From NCBI GenBank assembly GCA_021826795.1, contig JAKAYM010000088.1, positions 1-7,658 of the forward strand: a stretch of DNA of 7,658 nucleotides. The letters run 5' to 3'. Each line of letters begins with the position of its first letter. Within the stretch, counting starts at the first letter, position 1. The DNA comes from Thermoplasmata archaeon (GTDB lineage: Archaea > Thermoplasmatota > Thermoplasmata > Thermoplasmatales > Thermoplasmataceae). This document shows positions 1 to 6,079 of the stretch, in pieces. Made by a program: the position numbers and the translations under genes. The notes beneath the pieces are model-generated. The model did no database searches. It was not told where the DNA came from and saw nothing but the letters and a program-made list of their open reading frames with translations.

Positions 1-1
1 G

Positions 2-760
2 GAATTGAAATTTATCCAGGTTGCAAGCACTGGATATAACAATGTGGACATAAAAGAAGTGAGAAAGCGAAATATCCTCCTCTGCAATGTTCCGGTAGCC
101 AATAAGGATGCGGTTGCAGAACATGCCATAGGAGTGGCTCTTGCACTTCTAAAGAACTTTATACCATTCCATATGGAGATCAAATCCGGTACATGGCCCC
201 TGCTTACCAATTCCCGGGAATTGCAGGGAAAAACATTTGGAATTATAGGAATGGGGGCAATAGGGATTAAACTGACGCAGAAGCTGATCCCATTTAACGT
301 GGGCATTGTATATTATGATCCTGTGCGATTGCCGGAAAAAGACGAGGAATTCTATGGACTTACATACCTTAGCCTTGACGAATTGATCAGGGTATCAGAC
401 ATTATTTCTGTGCATACTCCCCTTACCAGGAGTACGAGGATGATGTTCAATGATGCCAGATTTAAGATGATGAAGGATAATGCAATATTCATTAATACTT
501 CCAGAGGAGAGATAGTTGACGAAAAGGCACTGATAAAGGCAATTAAGGAAAAGAATATTTATGCTGCCATAGATGTGTTCAGCATTGAGCCCCCTGATTT
601 CTCATCGGAACTGTTCCACCTGGACAATGTGCTTTTCTCTCCACATATTGCAGGCGTCACAATGGAAAGCCAGGAAAGATTCATAACAGAGACAATAGGC
701 AATGTGATAAGGTATTCACAGGGAATTGAACCATTATATAGAGTAGAGGATGAACTATGA
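2..760 (+). CDS. D-2-hydroxyacid dehydrogenase, NAD-dependent (5' end missing)
   Basis: Reversible oxidation of a D-2-hydroxy acid to the 2-oxo acid with NAD, in the cytoplasm. Numbering from the Leu codon at bases 5-7, the Rossmann motif GMGAIG is at 82-87. Asp105 (VYYDP) ends the second strand, which favours NAD over NADP. The catalytic trio is Arg167 (NTSRG), Glu195 (SIEPP) and His214 (SPHIAG). The family usually has 310-335 residues and about 252 are visible. The first visible segment (KFIQVASTGYNNVD) normally lies about 60-70 residues into these proteins, so the frame enters from outside the window and the TTG at base 5 is not the real start. The stop overlaps the next start as ATGA, which argues for one operon and coupled translation with the decarboxylase. 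The family call is firm. The substrate is unknown; formate, phosphoglycerate, glyoxylate and mandelate-type enzymes share this fold. Confidence 0.93.
   Translation, partial: ELKFIQVASTGYNNVDIKEVRKRNILLCNVPVANKDAVAEHAIGVALALLKNFIPFHMEIKSGTWPLLTNSRELQGKTFGIIGMGAIGIKLTQKLIPFNVGIVYYDPVRLPEKDEEFYGLTYLSLDELIRVSDIISVHTPLTRSTRMMFNDARFKMMKDNAIFINTSRGEIVDEKALIKAIKEKNIYAAIDVFSIEPPDFSSELFHLDNVLFSPHIAGVTMESQERFITETIGNVIRYSQGIEPLYRVEDEL
746..750 (+). promoter_or_regulatory. Shine-Dalgarno site for the decarboxylase
   Basis: GAGGA lies inside the end of the dehydrogenase gene, about seven bases before the ATG at 757. It supports that start and initiation inside the operon rather than from a leaderless mRNA. 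Confidence 0.6.
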
Positions 761-2298
761 AAGGATATGAAATACTTGAAAAGACCCTGGACACACTAAA
801 CCTTTCACCTGTCTTCGGTAATCCTGGAACCACAGAAATACCCATGTTAAGAGGTATCAGAAAATATTATCTAACACTCCATGATTCCATAGCACTGGGC
901 ATGGCCGATGGGTACTCACAGTACAACAATACTGCATCCATGGTAAACCTGCATTCACTTCCAGGTCTCGGCAATGCAATGTCGTTTTTAAATACTGCAA
1001 AATGGAACAGGTCCCCAGTGGTGGTAACAGCTGGACAGCAGGATACCAGGCATATAGTATATGACCCTATATTATCTGGAGACCTTATGAATACAGTTTC
1101 TGGCATTGTTAAATATTCATATGAAATCAAGAATCCAGCAGATATGCCTGTTGCCTTCAGAAGGGCCAAGGCGATAGCCATGACTCCACCCCGAGGTCCG
1201 GTATTCATATCTGTGCCCATGGACATGATGGACTACGATGCTGACAATGTTTCTTACAGGGATGCTAAAATCAACACTGAATATAACGATCCTGATTCCA
1301 TTAAAGAAATTATGGAACGAATAAACAGATCAAAGCACCCTGCCCTGGTATTTGGCTATGAGATAGATGTTTACAATACATATGAGGAAGCAGAAAAATT
1401 CGCAGAAAAGCTTGGTGTTGAGGTCTACAGCGAACCACTGGCATCAAGAGGAACATTCATTACAGAAAATAGACGGTATGCAGGTGATCTGCTTCCTGCC
1501 TCCACGCTCATGAATTTAAAATTTCTGAATAATGACCTCATAATTTTTATCGGGGGAGACATAACGTTTTATCCATATCTTCCATCATTGCCATTCCCCG
1601 GAAAGGATGTGATATTCATTGGAACCGATCTGTCCCACAAAACTGGCGATTCGTACTTATTAAATCCCAAAGTGTTTTTGAGAGAGGCTGTTAAACTGGT
1701 AAAAAATAAGGGAGACTTTACCAGGCCTAAAGATTATCTGTATCCAAACAGGGTTGCAAGGCAGAGATTGTCCATGGGTGTTGACTATGTTCTATTCAAT
1801 GCTAAAAAATTATTTTCTGATTATACCATAGTTGATGAGGCCATATCATCATCTGAAAATGTAAGGGCCACATTCGGCTACGGATACAGGAAATATTTCA
1901 CAGCAAAATCAGGGCAGTTGGGCTGGGCGACAGCGGCATCACTGGGAATAGGACTAAACAATCAGAAAACACTGGTAATTATTGGAGATGGGGCGTTCAT
2001 GTATACAGTTCAGGGTCTCTGGACGGCGAAGCGTTACAATATACCTGTTAAATTCCTCGTCCTGAACAACGGTGGATACAACATACTTAAGAGTTTTTCA
2101 AAAAGTTATTTTCCTGAAATGGAACGAAAGGACTATTTCCAGCTTGATCTGGACATAGAGGCTGTAGCCAGAGGTTTCGGCGTGGAAACAAGGACTGCGG
2201 ATAAGGATCTTTCAGATCTCCAGTGGTTGCATGAGGGAAATTATCCAAAGGTGCTTGTAGTAAATACTGAAAAAACCGTGGAGAAGATGTTTTTATAA
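757..2298 (+). CDS. Thiamine-diphosphate-dependent 2-oxoacid decarboxylase, benzoylformate decarboxylase-like
   Basis: Expected to decarboxylate a 2-oxo acid to an aldehyde and CO2 using thiamine diphosphate and a divalent metal. The 513 residues have the three-domain order of the acetolactate synthase/BFD superfamily. The N-terminal pyrimidine domain contains FGNPGTTEIP (20-29), ADGY (50-53) and NLHSLPGLGNAM (64-75). A central domain covers about 180-315. The C-terminal PP domain has the cofactor motif GDGA (410-413) through NN (437-438). From memory of the Pseudomonas putida enzyme, the N-terminal third aligns well with BFD and His66 matches its His70. Asp43 stands where BFD has catalytic Glu47 (LHDSIALGMADGY), and the position of BFD His281 seems to be Pro (about FYPYLP, 271-276). 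Substrate and even reaction may therefore differ; carboligase or lyase activity cannot be excluded. It is cotranscribed with the 2-hydroxyacid dehydrogenase, which could supply its substrate. Confidence 0.85.
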   Translation: MKGYEILEKTLDTLNLSPVFGNPGTTEIPMLRGIRKYYLTLHDSIALGMADGYSQYNNTASMVNLHSLPGLGNAMSFLNTAKWNRSPVVVTAGQQDTRHIVYDPILSGDLMNTVSGIVKYSYEIKNPADMPVAFRRAKAIAMTPPRGPVFISVPMDMMDYDADNVSYRDAKINTEYNDPDSIKEIMERINRSKHPALVFGYEIDVYNTYEEAEKFAEKLGVEVYSEPLASRGTFITENRRYAGDLLPASTLMNLKFLNNDLIIFIGGDITFYPYLPSLPFPGKDVIFIGTDLSHKTGDSYLLNPKVFLREAVKLVKNKGDFTRPKDYLYPNRVARQRLSMGVDYVLFNAKKLFSDYTIVDEAISSSENVRATFGYGYRKYFTAKSGQLGWATAASLGIGLNNQKTLVIIGDGAFMYTVQGLWTAKRYNIPVKFLVLNNGGYNILKSFSKSYFPEMERKDYFQLDLDIEAVARGFGVETRTADKDLSDLQWLHEGNYPKVLVVNTEKTVEKMFL

Positions 2299-2310
2299 AT
2301 TGGCTCACAA

Positions 2311-2320
2311 CAATTTTTAT
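2311..2320 (+). terminator. Possible oligo-T terminator after the decarboxylase
   Basis: A run of five T (bases 2314-2318) lies about 16 bases after the decarboxylase stop and before the separate promoter of the next gene. Archaeal termination usually needs only a T-rich stretch and no hairpin, so this is plausible but weakly supported. Confidence 0.3.
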
Positions 2321-2398
2321 TCGGCACGTTTATTCACTGGCTATAATATTCTTCTATTTTCCATATTCTCCAGCATAGTTAATTTCCAGACGATAAGA

Positions 2399-2408
2399 TT
2401 AATATAAT
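2399..2408 (+). promoter_or_regulatory. TATA box of the SCP2-like gene (leaderless)
   Basis: TTAATATAAT is centred about 25 bases before the ATG at 2428, the spacing expected when transcription starts at or next to the start codon. No Shine-Dalgarno sequence lies in between. A second AT-rich stretch (2416-2426) sits too close to the ATG to act as the TATA box. Confidence 0.6.
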
Positions 2409-2427
2409 AATATCCTTTATATATATT

Positions 2428-2832
2428 ATGGCGAAATTTCCGAGTGATGAATGGGCTAAAGAATATGTCGAGAAGTTAAATTCAAATCCTGCTTACGGCG
2501 ATGCGGGAAAGACATGGGATGATTCAATAACTTTTGTTGTACAGCCCGATGAAACATATAAGGATTACTGGTATTTATATCTGAACCTTAATGCAGGCAA
2601 ATGCATTGACTCTGCTGTGGGCAAGGAAGAGGGCGATGTGCCCAAGTCCAGCTTCAAGTATATGGGAAAGTATTCCAACTGGGTAAAGCTAATAAAAGGG
2701 GAAATAGACCCAATACAGGGGCTTATGACAGGAAAATTCAAGCTTGACGGATCCATGATGAAAATAATGAGATATACTAATGCTGCCAAGGAAATGGTAA
2801 ACACAGCCAAAATGGTTGATACACAATTTTAG
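2428..2832 (+). CDS. SCP2 sterol-carrier-like domain protein
   Basis: A small cytoplasmic protein of 134 residues, about the length of a single SCP2 domain (COG3255-like putative sterol carrier protein). Visible family features are the N-terminal FPSDEWAKEYVEKLN (4-18), the strand YLYLNLNAGKC (49-59), and the strongly diagnostic NWVKLIKGEIDPIQGLM (84-100) followed by TGKFKLDGSM (101-110). Family members bind hydrophobic molecules such as fatty acyl chains in a closed cavity. Archaea lack sterols, so the ligand here is probably a lipid or acyl/aryl compound; this is inference. It has its own leaderless promoter but sits between the decarboxylase and the aldehyde dehydrogenase on the same strand. 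A helper role with a hydrophobic substrate is therefore possible but unproven. No signal peptide or membrane segment is seen. Confidence 0.8.
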   Translation: MAKFPSDEWAKEYVEKLNSNPAYGDAGKTWDDSITFVVQPDETYKDYWYLYLNLNAGKCIDSAVGKEEGDVPKSSFKYMGKYSNWVKLIKGEIDPIQGLMTGKFKLDGSMMKIMRYTNAAKEMVNTAKMVDTQF

Positions 2833-2853
2833 GCAACACTGTAAATTCTGTAA

Positions 2854-2864
2854 TTTATATTTTT
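2854..2864 (+). promoter_or_regulatory. Probable TATA box of the aldehyde dehydrogenase
   Basis: TTTATATTTTT lies just after the SCP2-like stop. A transcript starting about 25 bases on (near 2884-2890) would carry a leader of roughly 40 bases containing GGAGG at 2901-2905. A second candidate, AAAATATT at 2877-2884, is also possible. The GGAGG is about 21 bases before the ATG at 2927, further than usual. Confidence 0.4.
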
Positions 2865-2926
2865 ATGAGTAATCGATAAAATATTTCTATAATTGACTGC
2901 GGAGGCAGGAAAATGGGGTAAATAAA

Positions 2927-4417
2927 ATGGATAAAGTCTTTGGAAACATAATAAATGGAAAAGAAGAAACTGATGGGGAAAAAATTCCCCTGAATAGCCC
3001 TGTGGACGGTTCCCTGATCGGATATATAGTAAATTCAGGAAGAGAGACTGTGGAACGTGCAATAAAATCCTCTAGAGAAGCTTTTATAAAATTTTATGGC
3101 TCCTCTACTATTTCATCCAGGCAGAAATTAATAGGAAAACTTGCAGAAATTGTACAGGAAAAGGCTGACACATATGCCCAGCTGGAGTCACAAAATACTG
3201 GTAAAACTATAAGACAGAGTACATTCATGGATATACCCCTTGCAATATCCCATATCAGATATTTTGCAGAAACTGATGAATTCAAATTCCAGAGAAACAT
3301 TACACATCCAGAATACCCGGGTACAGAGGGCATAGTTCAGAATGCTCCAATGGGAGTTGTAGCATCCATAGCACCATGGAATGTACCGTTTCTCATGGCA
3401 GTGTGGAAGGTAATTCCTCCAGTGCTTGCGGGAAATAGTGTCGTCATTAAGCCCTCACATTATACTCCCCTAACTGCTATGGAACTGGTAAAGGATATGA
3501 AAGTCGCAGGTTTCCCCGATGGACTGGTGAACCTTGTAAATGGAACGGGAAGGACAACCGGAACCTATCTGATTGAGAGTGATAACATTGACATGATCAG
3601 TTTTACTGGATCTACTCCAACCGGATCAAAGGTAATGGAACAGGCTGCAAAAAATATAAAGAAGGTTTCCCTGGAGCTTGGGGGAAAATCACCCAATATA
3701 GTATTCGCAGATGCAGATCTTGACCATGCAGTAAAGGGTGTTATATTTGGGATATTCCTTAATGCAGGGCAATTATGCGAATCTGCAAGCAGGCTCATTA
3801 TCGAAGAATCTGTTATGGATAAATTTATGGAAAAGATGAAAACCTATCTTGAGTCTATGAAATCAGGAAATCCCATGGAGTTTGAAACAGACATAAGTGC
3901 AATTACAACCCGGGAGCAGAAGGATAAAATTGATTCACTGATTAAGGAAACTGTCGATGCAGGTGGAAAAATATTCTATTCAAGAAATATGAAAGATGCA
4001 CCGGATAATGGAATATATTTCCCTCCCACACTTCTTTCTGGACTTCATCCAGGATCAGGGGTATCAGACGAAGAAATATTCGGGCCAGTGCTTACAGTAT
4101 ACCCGTTCAGGTCGGAGGAAGAGGCTATAGAACTTGCCAACGGGACAAAATACGGACTTGCGGCTGGCATATGGACTCGTGATTTGAACAGGGCTGCAAG
4201 GATAGCATCCATGATTCAGGCAGGAACGGTGTGGATAAATGAATATCACCTTCTTTCTGCGGCTGCACCAAGAGGTGGGTTCAAGAAAAGTGGTATTGGC
4301 CGTGAACTGGGAATTGAGGGAATTATGGAATACACCCAGACCAGGCACATATTTTATGGGAATAATGCATCTGGAATGTCTAATATTGCATACGGCATAT
4401 TAATAAAATCAACATAG
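2927..4417 (+). CDS. NAD(P)-dependent aldehyde dehydrogenase
   Basis: Oxidises an aldehyde to the carboxylic acid with NAD(P); cytoplasmic. At 496 residues it is full length for the ALDH superfamily. Catalytic residues are visible: Asn152 (APWNVPF), Glu250 (SLELGGKSP), Cys284 (NAGQLCESASR) and Glu383 (DEEIFGPV). The cofactor loop FTGST is at 226-230 and the C-terminal signature GGFKKSGIGRELG at 450-462. It most resembles betaine, aminobutyraldehyde and general ALDHs. His178 (KPSHYTP) stands where many NAD-linked members have Glu, which binds the adenosine ribose, so NADP or dual use is possible. The next start-like ATG upstream (2913) runs into a stop after two codons, so 2927 is the start. 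It lies downstream of the hydroxyacid dehydrogenase and decarboxylase and could oxidise the aldehyde they would make. The true substrate is unknown. Confidence 0.93.
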   Translation: MDKVFGNIINGKEETDGEKIPLNSPVDGSLIGYIVNSGRETVERAIKSSREAFIKFYGSSTISSRQKLIGKLAEIVQEKADTYAQLESQNTGKTIRQSTFMDIPLAISHIRYFAETDEFKFQRNITHPEYPGTEGIVQNAPMGVVASIAPWNVPFLMAVWKVIPPVLAGNSVVIKPSHYTPLTAMELVKDMKVAGFPDGLVNLVNGTGRTTGTYLIESDNIDMISFTGSTPTGSKVMEQAAKNIKKVSLELGGKSPNIVFADADLDHAVKGVIFGIFLNAGQLCESASRLIIEESVMDKFMEKMKTYLESMKSGNPMEFETDISAITTREQKDKIDSLIKETVDAGGKIFYSRNMKDAPDNGIYFPPTLLSGLHPGSGVSDEEIFGPVLTVYPFRSEEEAIELANGTKYGLAAGIWTRDLNRAARIASMIQAGTVWINEYHLLSAAAPRGGFKKSGIGRELGIEGIMEYTQTRHIFYGNNASGMSNIAYGILIKST

Positions 4418-4419
4418 GA

Positions 4420-4446
4420 TATGCGCATAATTCTTTCTATTTTTAT
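4420..4446 (+). terminator. Palindrome plus T-rich stretch after the aldehyde dehydrogenase
   Basis: A perfect 10-base palindrome, TATGCGCATA (4420-4429), is followed by a T-rich run (4431-4445) directly after the stop codon. The T-rich run is the likelier termination signal in an archaeon. The palindrome is too short for a stable hairpin and could be a protein-binding site or chance. Confidence 0.35.
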
Positions 4447-4533
4447 GAATTAACATGCACTGGTATGTCAGGCCTATGATTCAATAGAATCTATAATTTA
4501 TGCTAGAGTTCCATATAACTATTTGGAGATGGT

Positions 4534-4546
4534 GCAATGAAATTGC
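4534..4546. promoter_or_regulatory. Inverted repeat before the YwgA-like/MazF pair, possible operator
   Basis: GCAAT-GAA-ATTGC has five-base arms and a three-base centre, and ends nine bases before the TATA box at 4555. A site here could block TBP/TFB binding. Toxin-antitoxin operons are often self-repressed, but no protein has been shown to bind here. Confidence 0.3.
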
Positions 4547-4554
4547 TATGAATG

Positions 4555-4563
4555 TTTATATAT
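4555..4563 (+). promoter_or_regulatory. TATA box of the YwgA-like/MazF pair
   Basis: TTTATATAT is centred at 4559. With typical archaeal spacing, transcription would begin about 4583-4586, exactly at the GTG at 4583 and about 11 bases before the ATG at 4595. No other good promoter is seen in the 165-base gap. Confidence 0.6.
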
Positions 4564-4582
4564 TTCTTTTAGATACATTTAT

Positions 4583-5086
4583 GTGGATAAAGATATGAAT
4601 AAATTAATTGCCTATTTTAAATATTTAGGCTTTAGATTCAACACATCGGATTTCGATTCGAGATTTAACGTTCAAAAAATAGTATTTATACTTAAATCAA
4701 TGGGAATTGATGTAAGTTACGAATTTCGTTTATGGAAGCATGGTCCTTATTGCACATTACTTGCAGATGATTATTATAAATATAATACGCATTCCAGTGA
4801 TTCAGATTATATCATCTCGGAAGATGAAAAAAAGATACTTAACGGATTCAGCAAAATTATGGATATGGATCAGAAACTTCTGGAATCAGTTTCAACTATT
4901 ATTCTTCTGGATTTAGTATATTCTAGTGTAGAAGTTGTAATAAAGAAAATAAAAGAAATAAAATCACATTTATCTGATATTGAAATAATAGATGGTCAAA
5001 ACAAGGCAAAGGAACTGTTATTTAAGGGCGAATTTTTGACAGAAGAATTACGAAATCAAATAATGGAATGGGAACAAATTGATTAA
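4583..5086 (+). CDS. YwgA/DUF4065 (Panacea)-like protein, candidate antitoxin
   Basis: A 167-residue cytoplasmic protein. Its N-terminal half carries NVQKIVFIL (29-37), RLWKHGPYCTLLADDYY (49-65) and a linking loop. This matches the K-x-QK-[hydrophobic] ... GP[YV] pattern of YwgA-type and DUF4065/Panacea domains as I remember them. The second half (about 80-167) is predicted mostly helical and charged. DUF4065 proteins are known as antitoxins paired with many unrelated toxins. The last bases overlap the start of a MazF-family gene, so an antitoxin role is a reasonable inference. The start is either GTG 4583 (leaderless, fits the TATA box) or ATG 4595 (four residues shorter). The gene is AT-richer than the metabolic genes upstream. 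The family call is moderate because similarity is confined to short motifs. Confidence 0.7.
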   Translation: MDKDMNKLIAYFKYLGFRFNTSDFDSRFNVQKIVFILKSMGIDVSYEFRLWKHGPYCTLLADDYYKYNTHSSDSDYIISEDEKKILNGFSKIMDMDQKLLESVSTIILLDLVYSSVEVVIKKIKEIKSHLSDIEIIDGQNKAKELLFKGEFLTEELRNQIMEWEQID

Positions 5087-5429
5087 TATTGGCAATATTA
5101 TTCCTGGGTATATTTATTATGTTTCTCTAAATGATGCTACGGGGCATGAACAGTTTGAAGATAGGCCGGCTCTAGTTATTTCTGTGCACAAAGATACAAA
5201 ACTGGCTGTCGTTATACCGTTTACAACCTCAATGGATGCTAAAAGGTTTTCATATACTGTTGAAATAAAAAAAACCAGCTTTAATAACCTTAAATATGAT
5301 TCAATAGCAATGATTTTCCAGATACGAGCCATTTCAAATCAAAGATTTAAATCATCATCTGGTGTTCTGGAAGACAACTATATGAAACTTATTAAAACAA
5401 ACATCTCTTTATTTCTAAAAATTCCATAA
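5079..5429 (+). CDS. MazF/PemK-family endoribonuclease toxin
   Basis: A growth-inhibiting RNase of the MazF/PemK fold, 116 residues, normal length. Conserved positions relative to Bacillus subtilis MazF, recalled from memory, are GHEQ (22-25), Arg29 in DRPALVIS (28-35; catalytic Arg25), Thr49 in IPFTTS (46-51; catalytic Thr48), TVEI (60-63), and DSIAMIFQIRAISNQR (74-89). The catalytic pair is thus present and the toxin looks active. The usual acidic residue of the GD[IV]Y motif is Tyr (GYIYY, 10-14). Translation probably starts at TTG 5079, eight bases inside the upstream gene. The in-frame stop at 5061-5063 excludes a longer form, and TTG is the first conventional start codon after it. The overlap implies coupled expression with the YwgA-like protein, the probable neutralising partner. 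Confidence 0.88.
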   Translation: MINIGNIIPGYIYYVSLNDATGHEQFEDRPALVISVHKDTKLAVVIPFTTSMDAKRFSYTVEIKKTSFNNLKYDSIAMIFQIRAISNQRFKSSSGVLEDNYMKLIKTNISLFLKIP

Positions 5430-5683
5430 TTTGGTCCTGTAAAATACAAAAATAGAATTTCAGTAAATATCCCTCCTGATTCAAAATAGATCAGCAAAGA
5501 TAAATCGAGGTTTCTTCAGGTTCTACTTCAAAGTTCTTCTTAATTTCTGGCCCATTAATATTTCCTCCAATCAATTTTAATTGAAGGATTTGTTAATGAA
5601 ATGTAAGGTATAGGAGGTATCCAATGCGAGTCAAAAAGGTCTCTATTTAATGGTTGGGAATTAATCCTCCTTAGGTTCTCCTA
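5430..5683. other. Gene-poor spacer after mazF
   Basis: I see no supportable gene here. It contains a plus-strand GGAGGT (5613-5618) before an eight-codon ORF (5624-5650), and a 33-codon open stretch on the minus strand (5494-5592) with no recognisable similarity. A TCAATT-TT-AATTGA inverted repeat lies at 5571-5584, and ATTAATC occurs twice (5660-5666 and 5683-5689). It may be decayed sequence continuous with the broken permease frame that follows. Confidence 0.4.
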
Positions 5684-6028
5684 TTAATCTAAGATGTGTA
5701 AGATCCATTCATTTGATGAGACTGTTTTCACTGCATCCACAATAGCGTACATGACGGGAATAAACCGGAAGGCAAGAGGAATGATTGTAACGGTGAGAAT
5801 GGGGTATAAATCAGGTCTCATCGACAAAACATTGAAATTGGAAATTATGATAAAAAATTATTGTATCCACATTAAATTTTCGAACAGTGATCTACAAGTA
5901 TTTTAGGAGATAAACAAGTTCTCTGTAATATTCAGGGATAATACAAAATGGATGAACCCCTCAACAGCATAAGAACTAGGAAAATGCTCATCTAGTGATA
6001 TAAAGTGGAATAATAGATATAGATAAAC
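5684..6028 (-). pseudogene. Decayed EcfT/CbiQ-like transporter permease fragment
   Basis: On the minus strand a single reading frame runs for about 114 codons, broken only by two stops (5903-5905 and 5858-5860). It is largely hydrophobic and contains PILTVTIIPLAFRFIPVMYA (from bases 5804 down to 5745). EcfT/CbiQ subunits of energy-coupling-factor transporters have a similar segment with a FRFIP-type core, followed in intact proteins by an Ala-Arg-Gly coupling motif. That motif is not visible here. The frame starts without a recognised start codon, ends at 5684 and lacks both termini. EcfT would normally import a vitamin or metal ion with an ATPase and an S-component, none of which is present. 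T-rich DNA gives hydrophobic translations by chance, so the family call is tentative. The opposite strand holds a 70-codon ORF (5694-5906) that I take to be its shadow. Confidence 0.35.
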
Positions 6029-6079
6029 CTAATGGATATAAAAAAAGATTCAAATAAGAAAATCCTAGTCAATATTTGA

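Noticed and set aside
867..1226. Minus-strand ORF of 119 codons
   Set aside because: It is antisense to the well-supported decarboxylase gene and has no family features; it is a shadow of that gene.
4500..4582. Small start codons and a GGAG (4525-4528) before the YwgA-like gene
   Set aside because: The frames that follow close within a few codons, and the TATA box at 4555 places the transcript start downstream of them, so no leader peptide is supported.
5491..5595. Minus-strand 33-codon open stretch including a GGAGG and ATG
   Set aside because: The ATG after the GGAGG gives only ten codons in its frame, and the longer open frame has no start codon and no recognised similarity.
5613..5650. 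Strong GGAGGT followed by an eight-codon ORF (5624-5650)
   Set aside because: Too short to call a gene. It could be a relic of a lost gene start, but the sequence after it has no open frame of note.
5694..5906. Plus-strand ORF of 70 codons starting at ATG 5694
   Set aside because: It has no Shine-Dalgarno site or convincing TATA box and no recognisable family. It lies exactly opposite the minus-strand frame with EcfT-like features, so it is more likely a shadow. A short transposase remnant was considered but no motif supports it.
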